64,000 nucleotides of DNA, from assembly GCA_035498175.1 (NCBI GenBank), contig DATKAJ010000113.1, forward strand, positions 1-64,000. The letters run 5' to 3'. Below, piece after piece: positions 8,801-16,204 of the stretch. This DNA is from JALORV01 sp035498175. GTDB lineage: Bacteria > Pseudomonadota > Gammaproteobacteria > Burkholderiales > Burkholderiaceae_F. A model generated the notes under the pieces. That model had not been told where the DNA came from. It worked only from the letters and a program-made list of their open reading frames with translations, and made no database searches. Within the stretch, counting starts at the first letter, position 1; every line of letters begins with the position of its first letter. Position numbers and translations under genes: made by a program.

Positions 8801-9940
8801 CTACTCGGGCAGGCAGACGCGCCCTTCGAAGAGCCGCCGCGCCGTGCGATAGAAGCTTCCGCACTGTGCATACCAGCCTTCGCGGTCCTTGCGGACTTCT
8901 GCCGACACGGTCAGCACGCCCGACGGCATCCCGAGCCGCATCGGACCCTGCCCCGAGTAGCGCGCGACCGTGTGCACCAGCGACTCCGGCAGGCTGGCGG
9001 CGACAGCCACGCATAGCGACGCCGTCAGCGGCAGTGCGCGGTGCGGCTGGTTGCTCGAAATCATCCGCACCGCGAGGTCGGCAGCGTCCGCGGCAAAGGT
9101 TTCGCCGTCGATCGAGCGCCATTCTGTCGGCGCCGAAATGATGCCGATCGACGGTGTGGTCTGCTTCGCGCGCGCCGCCGCAAGGTCAGGTGCAATCTTC
9201 ATCGCCACCGACCCGTGCGCGCGTATCGCCTGCAGCGCCTCCATCAGGCGAGCGTCGCGCTCGATCTGCTCAGGCGTTTCGTTCCCGCTGAGACCGAGGC
9301 TTTCGGCGCGAATGAATACGCAGGCGTTGCCGGCATCGACCATCGACACGTCGATACGGCCCACGCCCGGGACGTCGAGCTCCTGGATCACTTCGCCTGT
9401 GGGCAGCAGCTTGCCGGTGATGGCGCCGCCGGGCTCCATGAATTCGAGCCGTATCGGCGCGCCGGTGCCCGCCACTCCGGGGATCGCGAGATCGCCGTGC
9501 TGGACCGCGCGGCCGTCGCGAACCTCGAAGGTCGAATGGATGATCTTGCGCGTATTGGTGTTGTGGATGCGCAGCGTGACGGGTCCGTCCGCGGCGGCGA
9601 TCAGGCCCTCGTCGACGGCGAACGGCCCGATCGCCGAGCTCATGTTGCCGCAGTTGCCGCTCATGTCGACGCGCGCCTCGCGGATCGCGACCTGCGCGAA
9701 GGTGTAATCGACGTCCGCGTCCGCGCGCGACGGGCGCCCGATGACGCAGACCTTGGACAGTGACGACAGTCCGCCGCCCATGCCGTTGAGCTGCCGCCCG
9801 TTCGAGTCCGGCGAGCCCATCATTGCGCAGAACAGCGAGTCCCAGCGCGCGTGATCCGATGGCAGGTCGGATGCCTTGAACAGCAGTCCCTTGCTGGTGC
9901 CCCCGCGCATGAAGACGGCGGGGATCGTGCGCGCTCTCAT
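8801..9940 (-). CDS. PrpF-family isomerase (2-methylaconitate / 4-oxalomesaconate type)
   Basis: 379 residues, the usual length of the PrpF family. The N-terminus VFMRGGTSKGLLFKASDLP is the family signature, with the lysine of GTSKG near the active site. DMSGNCGNMSSAIGPFAVDEG near residue 95 holds the conserved cysteine. The fold is diaminopimelate-epimerase-like with two halves. Known members isomerise 2-methylaconitate in the methylcitrate cycle or tautomerise 4-oxalomesaconate in gallate degradation. No prpB/C/D or gal genes are nearby, so the substrate cannot be chosen. It ends 39 bp from the convergent DUF1857 gene and is divergent from queC. Confidence 0.85.
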   Translation of the reverse strand: MRARTIPAVFMRGGTSKGLLFKASDLPSDHARWDSLFCAMMGSPDSNGRQLNGMGGGLSSLSKVCVIGRPSRADADVDYTFAQVAIREARVDMSGNCGNMSSAIGPFAVDEGLIAAADGPVTLRIHNTNTRKIIHSTFEVRDGRAVQHGDLAIPGVAGTGAPIRLEFMEPGGAITGKLLPTGEVIQELDVPGVGRIDVSMVDAGNACVFIRAESLGLSGNETPEQIERDARLMEALQAIRAHGSVAMKIAPDLAAARAKQTTPSIGIISAPTEWRSIDGETFAADAADLAVRMISSNQPHRALPLTASLCVAVAASLPESLVHTVARYSGQGPMRLGMPSGVLTVSAEVRKDREGWYAQCGSFYRTARRLFEGRVCLPE

Positions 9941-9969
9941 GCCGTCAGTATGCCCACTACACTGATCTC

Positions 9970-10671
9970 ATGCATGACCATGCTCTGGTTCTGTTTTCCG
10001 GCGGGCAGGATTCGGCGACCTGCCTCGCCTGGGCGCTGGCCCGATACGCGCGGGTAGAGACCGTCGGCTTCGACTACGGCCAGCGCCACGCGGTCGAACT
10101 CGAGGTGCGGCCGCGCTTCCTGGCGGACCTGCGGGAGCGCTTTCCGGCGTGGTCCGCCCGCCTCGGCGAAGATCACTTCGTCGCCATGCGCGAGCTCGCT
10201 CAGCTGTCTGACACCGCGCTCACGCAGGCGGCCGAAATTCGCATGAGCGCCAAGGGCCTGCCGACGACATTCGTGCCGGGACGCAATCTGCTGTTCTTTA
10301 CCTACGCGGCCGCGATCGCCTACCGGCGCGAGATCCACGCCCTCGTCGGCGGCATGTGCGAGACCGACTATTCGGGGTACCCCGACTGTCGCGACGACAC
10401 CCTCAAGGCGCTGCAGGTCACGCTCTCGCTCGGTATGGACCAGCGCTTCACGGTGGAGACGCCGTTGATGTGGCGCGACAAGGCCGCGACCTGGCGGCTT
10501 GCGCACGATCTGGGCGGCGACGTGCTCGTCGAGCTGATCCGTCGCGAAACCCACAGCTGCTACCTCGGCGACCGCACGAGCGCGCACGCCTGGGGCCTGG
10601 GCTGCGGCCACTGCCCCGCGTGCGAACTGCGCGCCGCGGGATGGCGGCGCTGGCGCGGCGACGCGTCCTGA
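9970..10671 (+). CDS. queC: 7-cyano-7-deazaguanine synthase
   Basis: 233 residues. QueC converts 7-carboxy-7-deazaguanine to preQ0 with ATP and ammonia, a step in queuosine tRNA modification. The PP-loop LFSGGQDSATCLAWAL is at residues 8-23. TTFVPGRNLLFFTYAAAIAYR and the segment GGMCETDYSGYPDCRDDTLKAL are typical. The C-terminal zinc site is complete (CYLGDRTSAHAWG, then CGHCPACELR). No queD, queE or queF lies beside it. The upstream gap to the divergent PrpF gene is only 29 bp, too short for a preQ1 riboswitch. Confidence 0.95.
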   Translation: MHDHALVLFSGGQDSATCLAWALARYARVETVGFDYGQRHAVELEVRPRFLADLRERFPAWSARLGEDHFVAMRELAQLSDTALTQAAEIRMSAKGLPTTFVPGRNLLFFTYAAAIAYRREIHALVGGMCETDYSGYPDCRDDTLKALQVTLSLGMDQRFTVETPLMWRDKAATWRLAHDLGGDVLVELIRRETHSCYLGDRTSAHAWGLGCGHCPACELRAAGWRRWRGDAS

Positions 10672-10677
10672 ACCGCC

Positions 10678-11151
10678 TCAGTTCACCAGCGGAATGGCGT
10701 TCGCCGATTCGTAGCGAACGATCGCCTGAATCTTGCTCTCAATCTGCATGTAGCGCGTCGCCTTGCGTGCGGGCAGCACCTTCAGCAACTGGCGATAGTG
10801 CTTGTCGCGCAACCGCGCTTCGTCACGAGAAGCCGCGAGGACCTGCTCGGTGATGCGCTTGGCGTTGGCGTCGGTCAGCGTGCCATCCGCCGCGATGTAG
10901 TCGAGCACCGCGCGCGTGTAGCTCGCCTGCGGCACCGCGAGCTCGCGCTCGAACTGGTCGTACAACGGCCAGAATTTCTTCGCCTCGGCCGGCGTCAGGT
11001 CCATCGACTTGGCGACGATTCCCTTCTTGTCGGCCTGGATCTTCGCCAGCCATTCGGCCGAGGTCATTTGCGGTGCCTTTTCCTGCGAGTACGCAGGCGT
11101 CGCAGCCGCCAGCGCGAGCACGCAGCCCAGCGCGGAGAGGATGGCTTTCAT
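10678..11151 (-). CDS. Periplasmic protein of unknown function, helical
   Basis: 157 residues with a clear Sec signal peptide (MKAILSALGCVLALAAATPAYSQ, cleavage after YS or AYA-like site near residue 22). The mature part is helical and charged, with MDLTPAEAKKFWPLYDQFERELA at residues 47-69. That arrangement recalls small periplasmic LTxxQ/Spy-like or metal-resistance proteins, but the LTxxQ motif itself is not present. Start ATG 11151 was chosen because the signal peptide begins there. It converges on queC with a 6 bp gap. Confidence 0.7.
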   Translation of the reverse strand: MKAILSALGCVLALAAATPAYSQEKAPQMTSAEWLAKIQADKKGIVAKSMDLTPAEAKKFWPLYDQFERELAVPQASYTRAVLDYIAADGTLTDANAKRITEQVLAASRDEARLRDKHYRQLLKVLPARKATRYMQIESKIQAIVRYESANAIPLVN

Positions 11152-11293
11152 CGCATTCCCTGAAGGTGATGTTTGTCGAAATCCGGCGCGACCGCCGCGT
11201 CGGGCCGGTCCGTCCGCAACTGCGGCGCGAAGGTTAGCGCGCACCACCGGAGCGGCCAAATCGGACCCTCACCCCGGCAATGCCGCCGAAGGG

Positions 11294-13147
11294 CTACGAA
11301 TTCGTCGACTTGAGACGCGCCAGTTGCTGCTGGCGCAATTGCTCGTTGGCCTGCTCGCCCGGCGCAGGCCGCGACAGGCGCTCGACCAGCGAGCGGCGCA
11401 TCGTCCATAGCGGCGTCTGCTGTGCCGACTGCGCCAGATAGGCGTCGACGTCCGGATGCTTGGCGTAGGTGCGTCGAACCAGCGGGATGAATTGATCGAC
11501 GAGCGTCGGATCGAACTGCCGGCCGCTCTCGCGCACCAGATGGCCGAGTGCCTCCTCGACGCGCCAGGCTGGCCGCCATGGGCGGTGATGCACCAGCGAG
11601 TCGAAGGCATCGCAGAGGCCGACGATGCGCGCCGGCAGCGGAATCGCATCGCCCGGAATGCCGTCCGGATAGCCTTCGCCGGACCAAGCTTCGTGATGGT
11701 GGCGCGCAATTTCCTCGGCAAGTGCTGCATAAGGCACTTTCGCGCGAATCAAAAAGTCTGCGCCAGTTGCCGCGTGCGTCTCGATGAGCTGTCGCTCGCC
11801 CTGCGATAGCGCAGTGCGCTTGCGGATCACCGAATCCGGAATCACGACCTTGCCGATGTCATGCAGTCGCGCAGCCAACTCGATGAGTTGAGCCTCGGTC
11901 GGATCAACGCCATGCTCGAGCGCGAGCAGATGCGCCCACATGGCCACCCGGAACGCGTGTTCGCCGCTGTCCTCTTCGCGCAACTCGACCGTCAGCGCCA
12001 TGTGCTCGAGGAACTCACCTTGCTTGGCTGCAGCTTCCTCGAGTTTGCGCTTCAGCGCCTCGTCCCGGTCTTCGATCGCCCGCAGGCTCGCGGTGTCGGT
12101 ATCGGGCAGCCCCAGTCTCTGCAGATGCTGCTGCTGCTGCTGCATGATGGCTTCACGGTGCTGGGTGCGGATATGCATCATCAGCTCGCGATTCATCGAC
12201 AGCGCACGATCTGGTTGCCCTGCTTTCTCGTAAGCAGTTACCGAGGCGAGTAGCGCCTCTCGGTATGACCCGGTCAGGATCTTCGACTGATCCCTGATCG
12301 CAACGATGCGCGAGATGCCCACGTCCACGTTGCCCTTGTAAACCTCTACGAGGCCGCTGACCGTCGCGGCGGAGATCTTTGCGCGAGCCGCGCCGGACTT
12401 GACCGCCATCTCCCTCGCAACCGCTGCATGCACGGCCGCATCGCTCGTGCGGTTCAGTGCCAACAGCAGTTGGGCATATGTCGCTTCAAGTATCGCCCGC
12501 AGGAGCTCATGTTCACGATCGCGCGGTTCGAGGAGAAGTTGCTGCGCTTCCTCGCAAGCATCGACGCCCTGGAGATATTCGTGCAGGTACAAACTAGTGA
12601 CGGCCGACCCATGGAGCGCGCGAGCCCGCAGCGAGGCGCGCAACGCCTCGTCGTCGATTGACTGCGCCATGATGTCCGCTCGGTCGTAGCAAACGCGCGC
12701 ATCGTTGTACAGCGTCGCCTCGAGAAAGGTCACCGAAATGTTGATCCAAGCGGCCGCAACGGCCACTTTGTCCGGCGTGTTCTCCGCTATGTCCAATGCT
12801 CGCGTCAGGCTCCGCAGCGCGTCGGGTGTATTGCGAGTTCCCGTGAGTACGAGACCCTGAATTGACAACGCTCGTCGCAGCAGAGCCTGATCGCCTTCCT
12901 GCTCGGCCAGCATCACGGCCAACGCAATCGGCTCGACCGCGTTGAAGACTCGTTGACCGTGAAAGTAGTACTGAGCAGAAGCGTCGCTTAGTAGTTCGAC
13001 TCGCTTCTTCGGTGCGACGTTGAAGGGAATCGCCCTAAGGCGCCTCAGCCAGTCGTCAATAAAAGACGGCAAGTCCGCCGGGGGAGCCGCGATGTTCTGG
13101 CGCAACTCCTGTTCAAGGATCTCTAGCCGCGCTTCAAGATCGTCCAT
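11294..13147 (-). CDS. TPR-domain HD-GYP cyclic-di-GMP phosphodiesterase
   Basis: 617 residues without signal peptide or membrane segment. Residues about 40-330 are a helical repeat region resembling tetratricopeptide repeats (ALRSLTRALDIAENTPDKVA, VAAAWINISVTFLEATLYND). A Gln-rich coiled segment (MQQQQQHLQRLG) follows near 340. Residues about 395-590 are an HD-GYP domain with EHAFRVAMWAHLLA, the metal-binding LHDIGK, a triple histidine IARHHHEAWSGEG and the GYPDGIPGD signature. HD-GYP enzymes hydrolyse cyclic di-GMP. There is no receiver domain, so the TPR part is the likely input module; TPR domains of RRNPP regulators bind short linear peptides. It is divergent from the double-glycine peptide gene, 189 bp away. 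An ATG one codon upstream (13150) is an alternative start. Confidence 0.88.
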   Translation of the reverse strand: MDDLEARLEILEQELRQNIAAPPADLPSFIDDWLRRLRAIPFNVAPKKRVELLSDASAQYYFHGQRVFNAVEPIALAVMLAEQEGDQALLRRALSIQGLVLTGTRNTPDALRSLTRALDIAENTPDKVAVAAAWINISVTFLEATLYNDARVCYDRADIMAQSIDDEALRASLRARALHGSAVTSLYLHEYLQGVDACEEAQQLLLEPRDREHELLRAILEATYAQLLLALNRTSDAAVHAAVAREMAVKSGAARAKISAATVSGLVEVYKGNVDVGISRIVAIRDQSKILTGSYREALLASVTAYEKAGQPDRALSMNRELMMHIRTQHREAIMQQQQQHLQRLGLPDTDTASLRAIEDRDEALKRKLEEAAAKQGEFLEHMALTVELREEDSGEHAFRVAMWAHLLALEHGVDPTEAQLIELAARLHDIGKVVIPDSVIRKRTALSQGERQLIETHAATGADFLIRAKVPYAALAEEIARHHHEAWSGEGYPDGIPGDAIPLPARIVGLCDAFDSLVHHRPWRPAWRVEEALGHLVRESGRQFDPTLVDQFIPLVRRTYAKHPDVDAYLAQSAQQTPLWTMRRSLVERLSRPAPGEQANEQLRQQQLARLKSTNS

Positions 13148-13281
13148 CAACGAGCCGCGTAGTAATCACCAGGGCGGCCGGGAAAAAATTGGCGCCCGAT
13201 TCTGCCTTGGTGCGACAGGAAAGCAAACACCAGTAACGAGGGATTTTCCCCAACGCCCGAACCCTTCAAAGTTCGTCCCGT

Positions 13282-13299
13282 GCATGCTTCGAAGCATGC
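13282..13299. promoter_or_regulatory. Perfect 18-bp palindrome upstream of the double-glycine peptide gene
   Basis: GCATGCTTCGAAGCATGC is a perfect palindrome with no spacer, centred 46 bp upstream of the peptide start codon and about 143 bp upstream of the HD-GYP start. The lack of a loop favours a dimeric-protein operator over a terminator. The binding protein is unknown. Confidence 0.5.
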
Positions 13300-13336
13300 C
13301 AACCAAACAACCAAATTCTTGCGGAAGGGACCCACC

Positions 13337-13471
13337 ATGAACGTCGAGACCACGGAAATCAAGGCCGTTGAACAAGTTGCGACGACAGACGAGGCGCTGG
13401 ACATTTTGGCCCTGTCATTCGATGACTTGGATATGGTCTCCGGCGGGACGGCAATCGGCTCCGCATACTGA
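13337..13471 (+). CDS. Double-glycine leader peptide precursor with heptapeptide core
   Basis: 44 residues. The C-terminal part reads LSFDDLDMVSGG followed by TAIGSAY and stop. The first part is a textbook double-glycine leader (LS-x2-(D/E)LD-x-VSGG), as in microcin V and class II bacteriocin precursors, cleaved after GG by C39 peptidases. The predicted mature product is only seven residues. That is too short for a pore-forming bacteriocin but is a size typical of peptide signals. GGAAGGGA lies seven bases before ATG 13337. An upstream in-frame ATG exists (13280), but it falls across the palindrome and has no ribosome-binding site. A strong terminator follows. A C39-ABC exporter and its adaptor lie 600 bp downstream on the other strand. 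The call rests on the motif plus exporter context. Confidence 0.75.
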   Translation: MNVETTEIKAVEQVATTDEALDILALSFDDLDMVSGGTAIGSAY

Positions 13472-13581
13472 CCGCAGTGCAGGCAGCGGAAGGCCAGCGC
13501 AGGAGTATCCCTGATCGCGCGTATCGCAAACGCGGTACGCGAGGGGCCGCAGAGCCCCCAAATGAGTTCCGCAACTTGCAC

Positions 13582-13607
13582 ACGGCGCCGACGGGCGCCG
13601 TTTTTTT
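13582..13607 (+). terminator. Rho-independent terminator after the peptide gene
   Basis: Perfect eight-base arms ACGGCGCC and GGCGCCGT around a GACG loop, followed by seven T. It lies 110 bp after the peptide stop and ends a short monocistronic transcript. The 110 bp between stop and hairpin hold no further open frame with a double-glycine motif. Confidence 0.88.
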
Positions 13608-13717
13608 GTCATTTCTCGACAAATGTCACCCCTGACGCTAGATTGGCCCACTGGTTAGTCCGTCCGGCATGTGCCGCGGCATTTGACCCGCGGCGACGTT
13701 GTGCGAGACTAACTCCC

Positions 13718-14041
13718 ATGAACACCGCCCGCGCACTCCTTATCGCCGCCGCAGCGATGCTCGCTGCCTGCGCATCCTCGGACCGCAACACCGATACAGC
13801 CACTGGGCCAGGGCAGCTGGTGAACCTCAAGATCCAGCCAGTCCGCATCCCGCCGAACCCGCAGGGGGCACTGGCGCTTGGGACTGTCACCGGGTGCCGC
13901 GTCGACTACGTTGGAACCACACCGGCTGCCGACACTTGGCAGTTCCGGGTCTCGCCGACCTCGCGCATGCCTACGGTCGACCAGTGCCTGGCGTCGCTTA
14001 AGACCCAGCCCGGCGTCCTTGGTGTCGATGCCGTGAAGTAA
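13718..14041 (+). CDS. Small putative lipoprotein
   Basis: 107 residues. The signal MNTARALLIAAAAMLAACASS carries a lipobox (LAAC) with the acylated cysteine at residue 18 and Ser-Ser after it. The mature part has the sequence GCRVDYVGTTPAADTWQFRVS, then PTVDQCLASLKTQPGV, with two cysteines that could pair. No family is recognised. It lies between the peptide gene and the exporter genes and is flanked by two GC-rich terminators that share the core ACGGCGCC/GGCGCCGT. A role with the peptide system, for example surface binding or immunity, is only guilt by location. Confidence 0.65.
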   Translation: MNTARALLIAAAAMLAACASSDRNTDTATGPGQLVNLKIQPVRIPPNPQGALALGTVTGCRVDYVGTTPAADTWQFRVSPTSRMPTVDQCLASLKTQPGVLGVDAVK

Positions 14042-14060
14042 TCGACATCGGACAGCTGGA

Positions 14061-14084
14061 AAACGGCGCCCGCGGGCGCCGTTT
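14061..14084. terminator. Strong hairpin between lipoprotein and ABC exporter genes
   Basis: Perfect eleven-base arms AAACGGCGCCC and GGGCGCCGTTT around two bases. It sits between the ends of the convergent lipoprotein and exporter genes and can work on both strands (GTTTCGCTTT on the plus side). Confidence 0.8.
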
Positions 14085-14098
14085 CGCTTTGAAGCCTC

Positions 14099-16162
14099 TC
14101 AGGCCTCGCCGAGCCGCACGATCCGATCGACGGCCCCGACGGTCTCTGGGCGGTGGCTGACAATGACGAGTCCAATGCCGGTGCCACGTAGCCCGTCAGT
14201 AATCGCTCGCTCTCGAGCCAGATCGAGCTGATCGAAAGTCTCGTCCAGGAACAGTATCTGCGGGCGCCGGTAAAGCGCGCGCGCCAGCAGGACGCGGCTG
14301 CGCTGACCGCCCGAGAGCGCGACGCCCAGGCTGCCGACGATCGTGTTGTAGCCCATGGGCATCGCGGCGATCTCCTCTTCGATCATCGCGAGCCGCGCGC
14401 AATCGCGCACGCGCTCCGGGTCGTGCTGAGGGTCGAAAAAGCTGATGTTGTCTTCGATCGTGCCGACGAACAGGTGGTCGTCCTGCATCACGACGCCGAT
14501 ACGGCTGCGATACGCTGCCTTATCCCAATCGCGGATGTCCCGTCCGGCCGCCACGAGCGCGCCTTCGGTGCGGTCCAGCAGCCCGGCCAGGACTTTGACG
14601 AGCGTTGTTTTCCCGCTACCTGACGGACCGACGATTGCCACCGTTTCCCCCGGCCGGGCGCTGAACCCCATGCCGCGAAAGACGAAGCCCTCGATGCCAT
14701 AGGCAAAACCCAGGTCGCGCGCCTCGAGAACGAAAGCTCCTCTTGGCGCGTCGGCCCGCGCGACCGCAGGCAACTCTCCGCCGCCCTCAGGCTGCGCCAG
14801 CGCGATGTCGGCCACGCGGTCGGCATGAAGGTCGAGCATCCGGAACTCGATCGTCTTGTCGACGAGGTTGTTCACGCGCGTGATGAACAGCAGTTTGAAC
14901 AGCAGGAAAGCAAACAGCATCCCCACCGACAGCTGGCCTTCGAGCACCGCATACGCGCCGAGCCAGATCACCAGCACGTTTTCGAGCCCGAAGATCAGCA
15001 CATTGCCCGCCCGCTGCAGCAGCGCCAGGTTCTGGACGCGTACGTCGGCGTTGGTCTGATCGACGACGTGGTTCAGGTAGGCGGCGCGGCGCTCGGCTTC
15101 GCGCAGGTTCAGCTTGATCGCCATCATCCCGCGCAGCGTTTCGATGAAGTGCGTCGCCGCCTTTGCCTCGTGGACGATCCGCTCGTCGGTGGCGCGGCGC
15201 TGTGGGCCGTACATCGCCCAGCGCAACGCGCCGTACGCAAGCGCGGCCAGCACGACGATGACGGTCAGCATGCCGCTGTACCAGAGCATCACCGCGAACG
15301 TCACGAGCACCATGACTCCATCCATCAGGGTCTCGAGGAACGTCAGGGACAGCGTGCGCTGGATCGCGTCGACCGAGCGGAAGCGCGAGACGATGTCACC
15401 GATGTGGCGCTTCTCGAACCATGCGAGCGGCAGGCGCAGCAGCCGCGCGAACAGCGTGTCGAGCATCTGCAGGTTCAGGCGCGTGCTGATGTAGACGCCG
15501 AGCCACGAGCGCAGCGCGGTAATCACGGCGATCGTGACCGCCAGCAATGCGAAACCGATGCCGAGCACGGCCAGCAGGTCGCGGTCGCGACCGACGACGA
15601 CGCGATCGACGACGATCTGCAGGAAAAATGGCGAAGCGATCGCCAGGATCTCCAGCACCAGCGAGAGCAGCAGCACCTGCACGACGGCGCCGCGCAGTCC
15701 GGTTGCCGTCCGCACGAGCTGCCATGCGCTGATCTTCTCGCGCTCGTCGCGCGCGGCGAACCCTGTCGCCGGTGTCATCTCCATCGCGACGCCGGTGTAG
15801 TGGTCCGACGCCTCAGCAAGGCGCAGCACGCGCCGGCCGCGCGCCGGGTCGTTGACGGTGATCGTGTCACCGGAAGCCTTCGTCAGCACGACGAAGTGGT
15901 TCATGTCCCAGTGCAGGATCGCCGGCAGCTTCAGCTGCCCGAGGCCGTCGAGCGGCACTTTGACCCCGCGCGCGGCGAGCTTCATCGTGTCGGCGATCGC
16001 GCTGATGTGCTTCAGCGTCACGCCCTTCATCGAGGGTGCCAGCCGCAGCCGCATCGCCGACAGATCGGTGCGGAAGCCGTGGTAGCTCGCGATCATCGCA
16101 ACGCAGGCGATGCCACACTCGGGCGCCTCGCTCTGCAGGATCATCGGCACGCGCCTAGCCAC
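14099..16162 (-). CDS. C39 peptidase-containing ABC transporter (peptide exporter)
   Basis: 687 residues. Residues 1-130 are a C39 peptidase: QSEAPECGIACVAMIA holds the oxyanion Gln and catalytic Cys, LHWDMNHFVVLT the catalytic His, and VNDPARGRR the Asp, so the protease looks active. It should cut leaders after double glycine. Residues 155-430 are a six-helix transmembrane domain, and 470-680 the ATPase, with Walker A GPSGSGKTT, signature ALSGGQRSR and Walker B ILFLDE. Such exporters cleave and export bacteriocins or signal peptides through a HlyD-type adaptor and TolC. The GTG at 16162 is used; ATG 16144 is possible. It is followed on the same operon by no other gene. The only double-glycine substrate seen nearby is the peptide at 13337. 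Confidence 0.92.
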   Translation of the reverse strand: MARRVPMILQSEAPECGIACVAMIASYHGFRTDLSAMRLRLAPSMKGVTLKHISAIADTMKLAARGVKVPLDGLGQLKLPAILHWDMNHFVVLTKASGDTITVNDPARGRRVLRLAEASDHYTGVAMEMTPATGFAARDEREKISAWQLVRTATGLRGAVVQVLLLSLVLEILAIASPFFLQIVVDRVVVGRDRDLLAVLGIGFALLAVTIAVITALRSWLGVYISTRLNLQMLDTLFARLLRLPLAWFEKRHIGDIVSRFRSVDAIQRTLSLTFLETLMDGVMVLVTFAVMLWYSGMLTVIVVLAALAYGALRWAMYGPQRRATDERIVHEAKAATHFIETLRGMMAIKLNLREAERRAAYLNHVVDQTNADVRVQNLALLQRAGNVLIFGLENVLVIWLGAYAVLEGQLSVGMLFAFLLFKLLFITRVNNLVDKTIEFRMLDLHADRVADIALAQPEGGGELPAVARADAPRGAFVLEARDLGFAYGIEGFVFRGMGFSARPGETVAIVGPSGSGKTTLVKVLAGLLDRTEGALVAAGRDIRDWDKAAYRSRIGVVMQDDHLFVGTIEDNISFFDPQHDPERVRDCARLAMIEEEIAAMPMGYNTIVGSLGVALSGGQRSRVLLARALYRRPQILFLDETFDQLDLARERAITDGLRGTGIGLVIVSHRPETVGAVDRIVRLGEA

Positions 16163-16204
16163 GGCTGCCTCCGCCGCCAGGACGCGGCGATCGCTGCAGC
16201 GCGC

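Noticed and set aside
9941..9969. preQ1 riboswitch ahead of queC
   Set aside because: The gap is 29 bases and carries no recognisable hairpin-pseudoknot.
12127..12150. CTG-repeat tract inside the HD-GYP gene
   Set aside because: It encodes a short run of glutamines in a linker; this is common and needs no special explanation.
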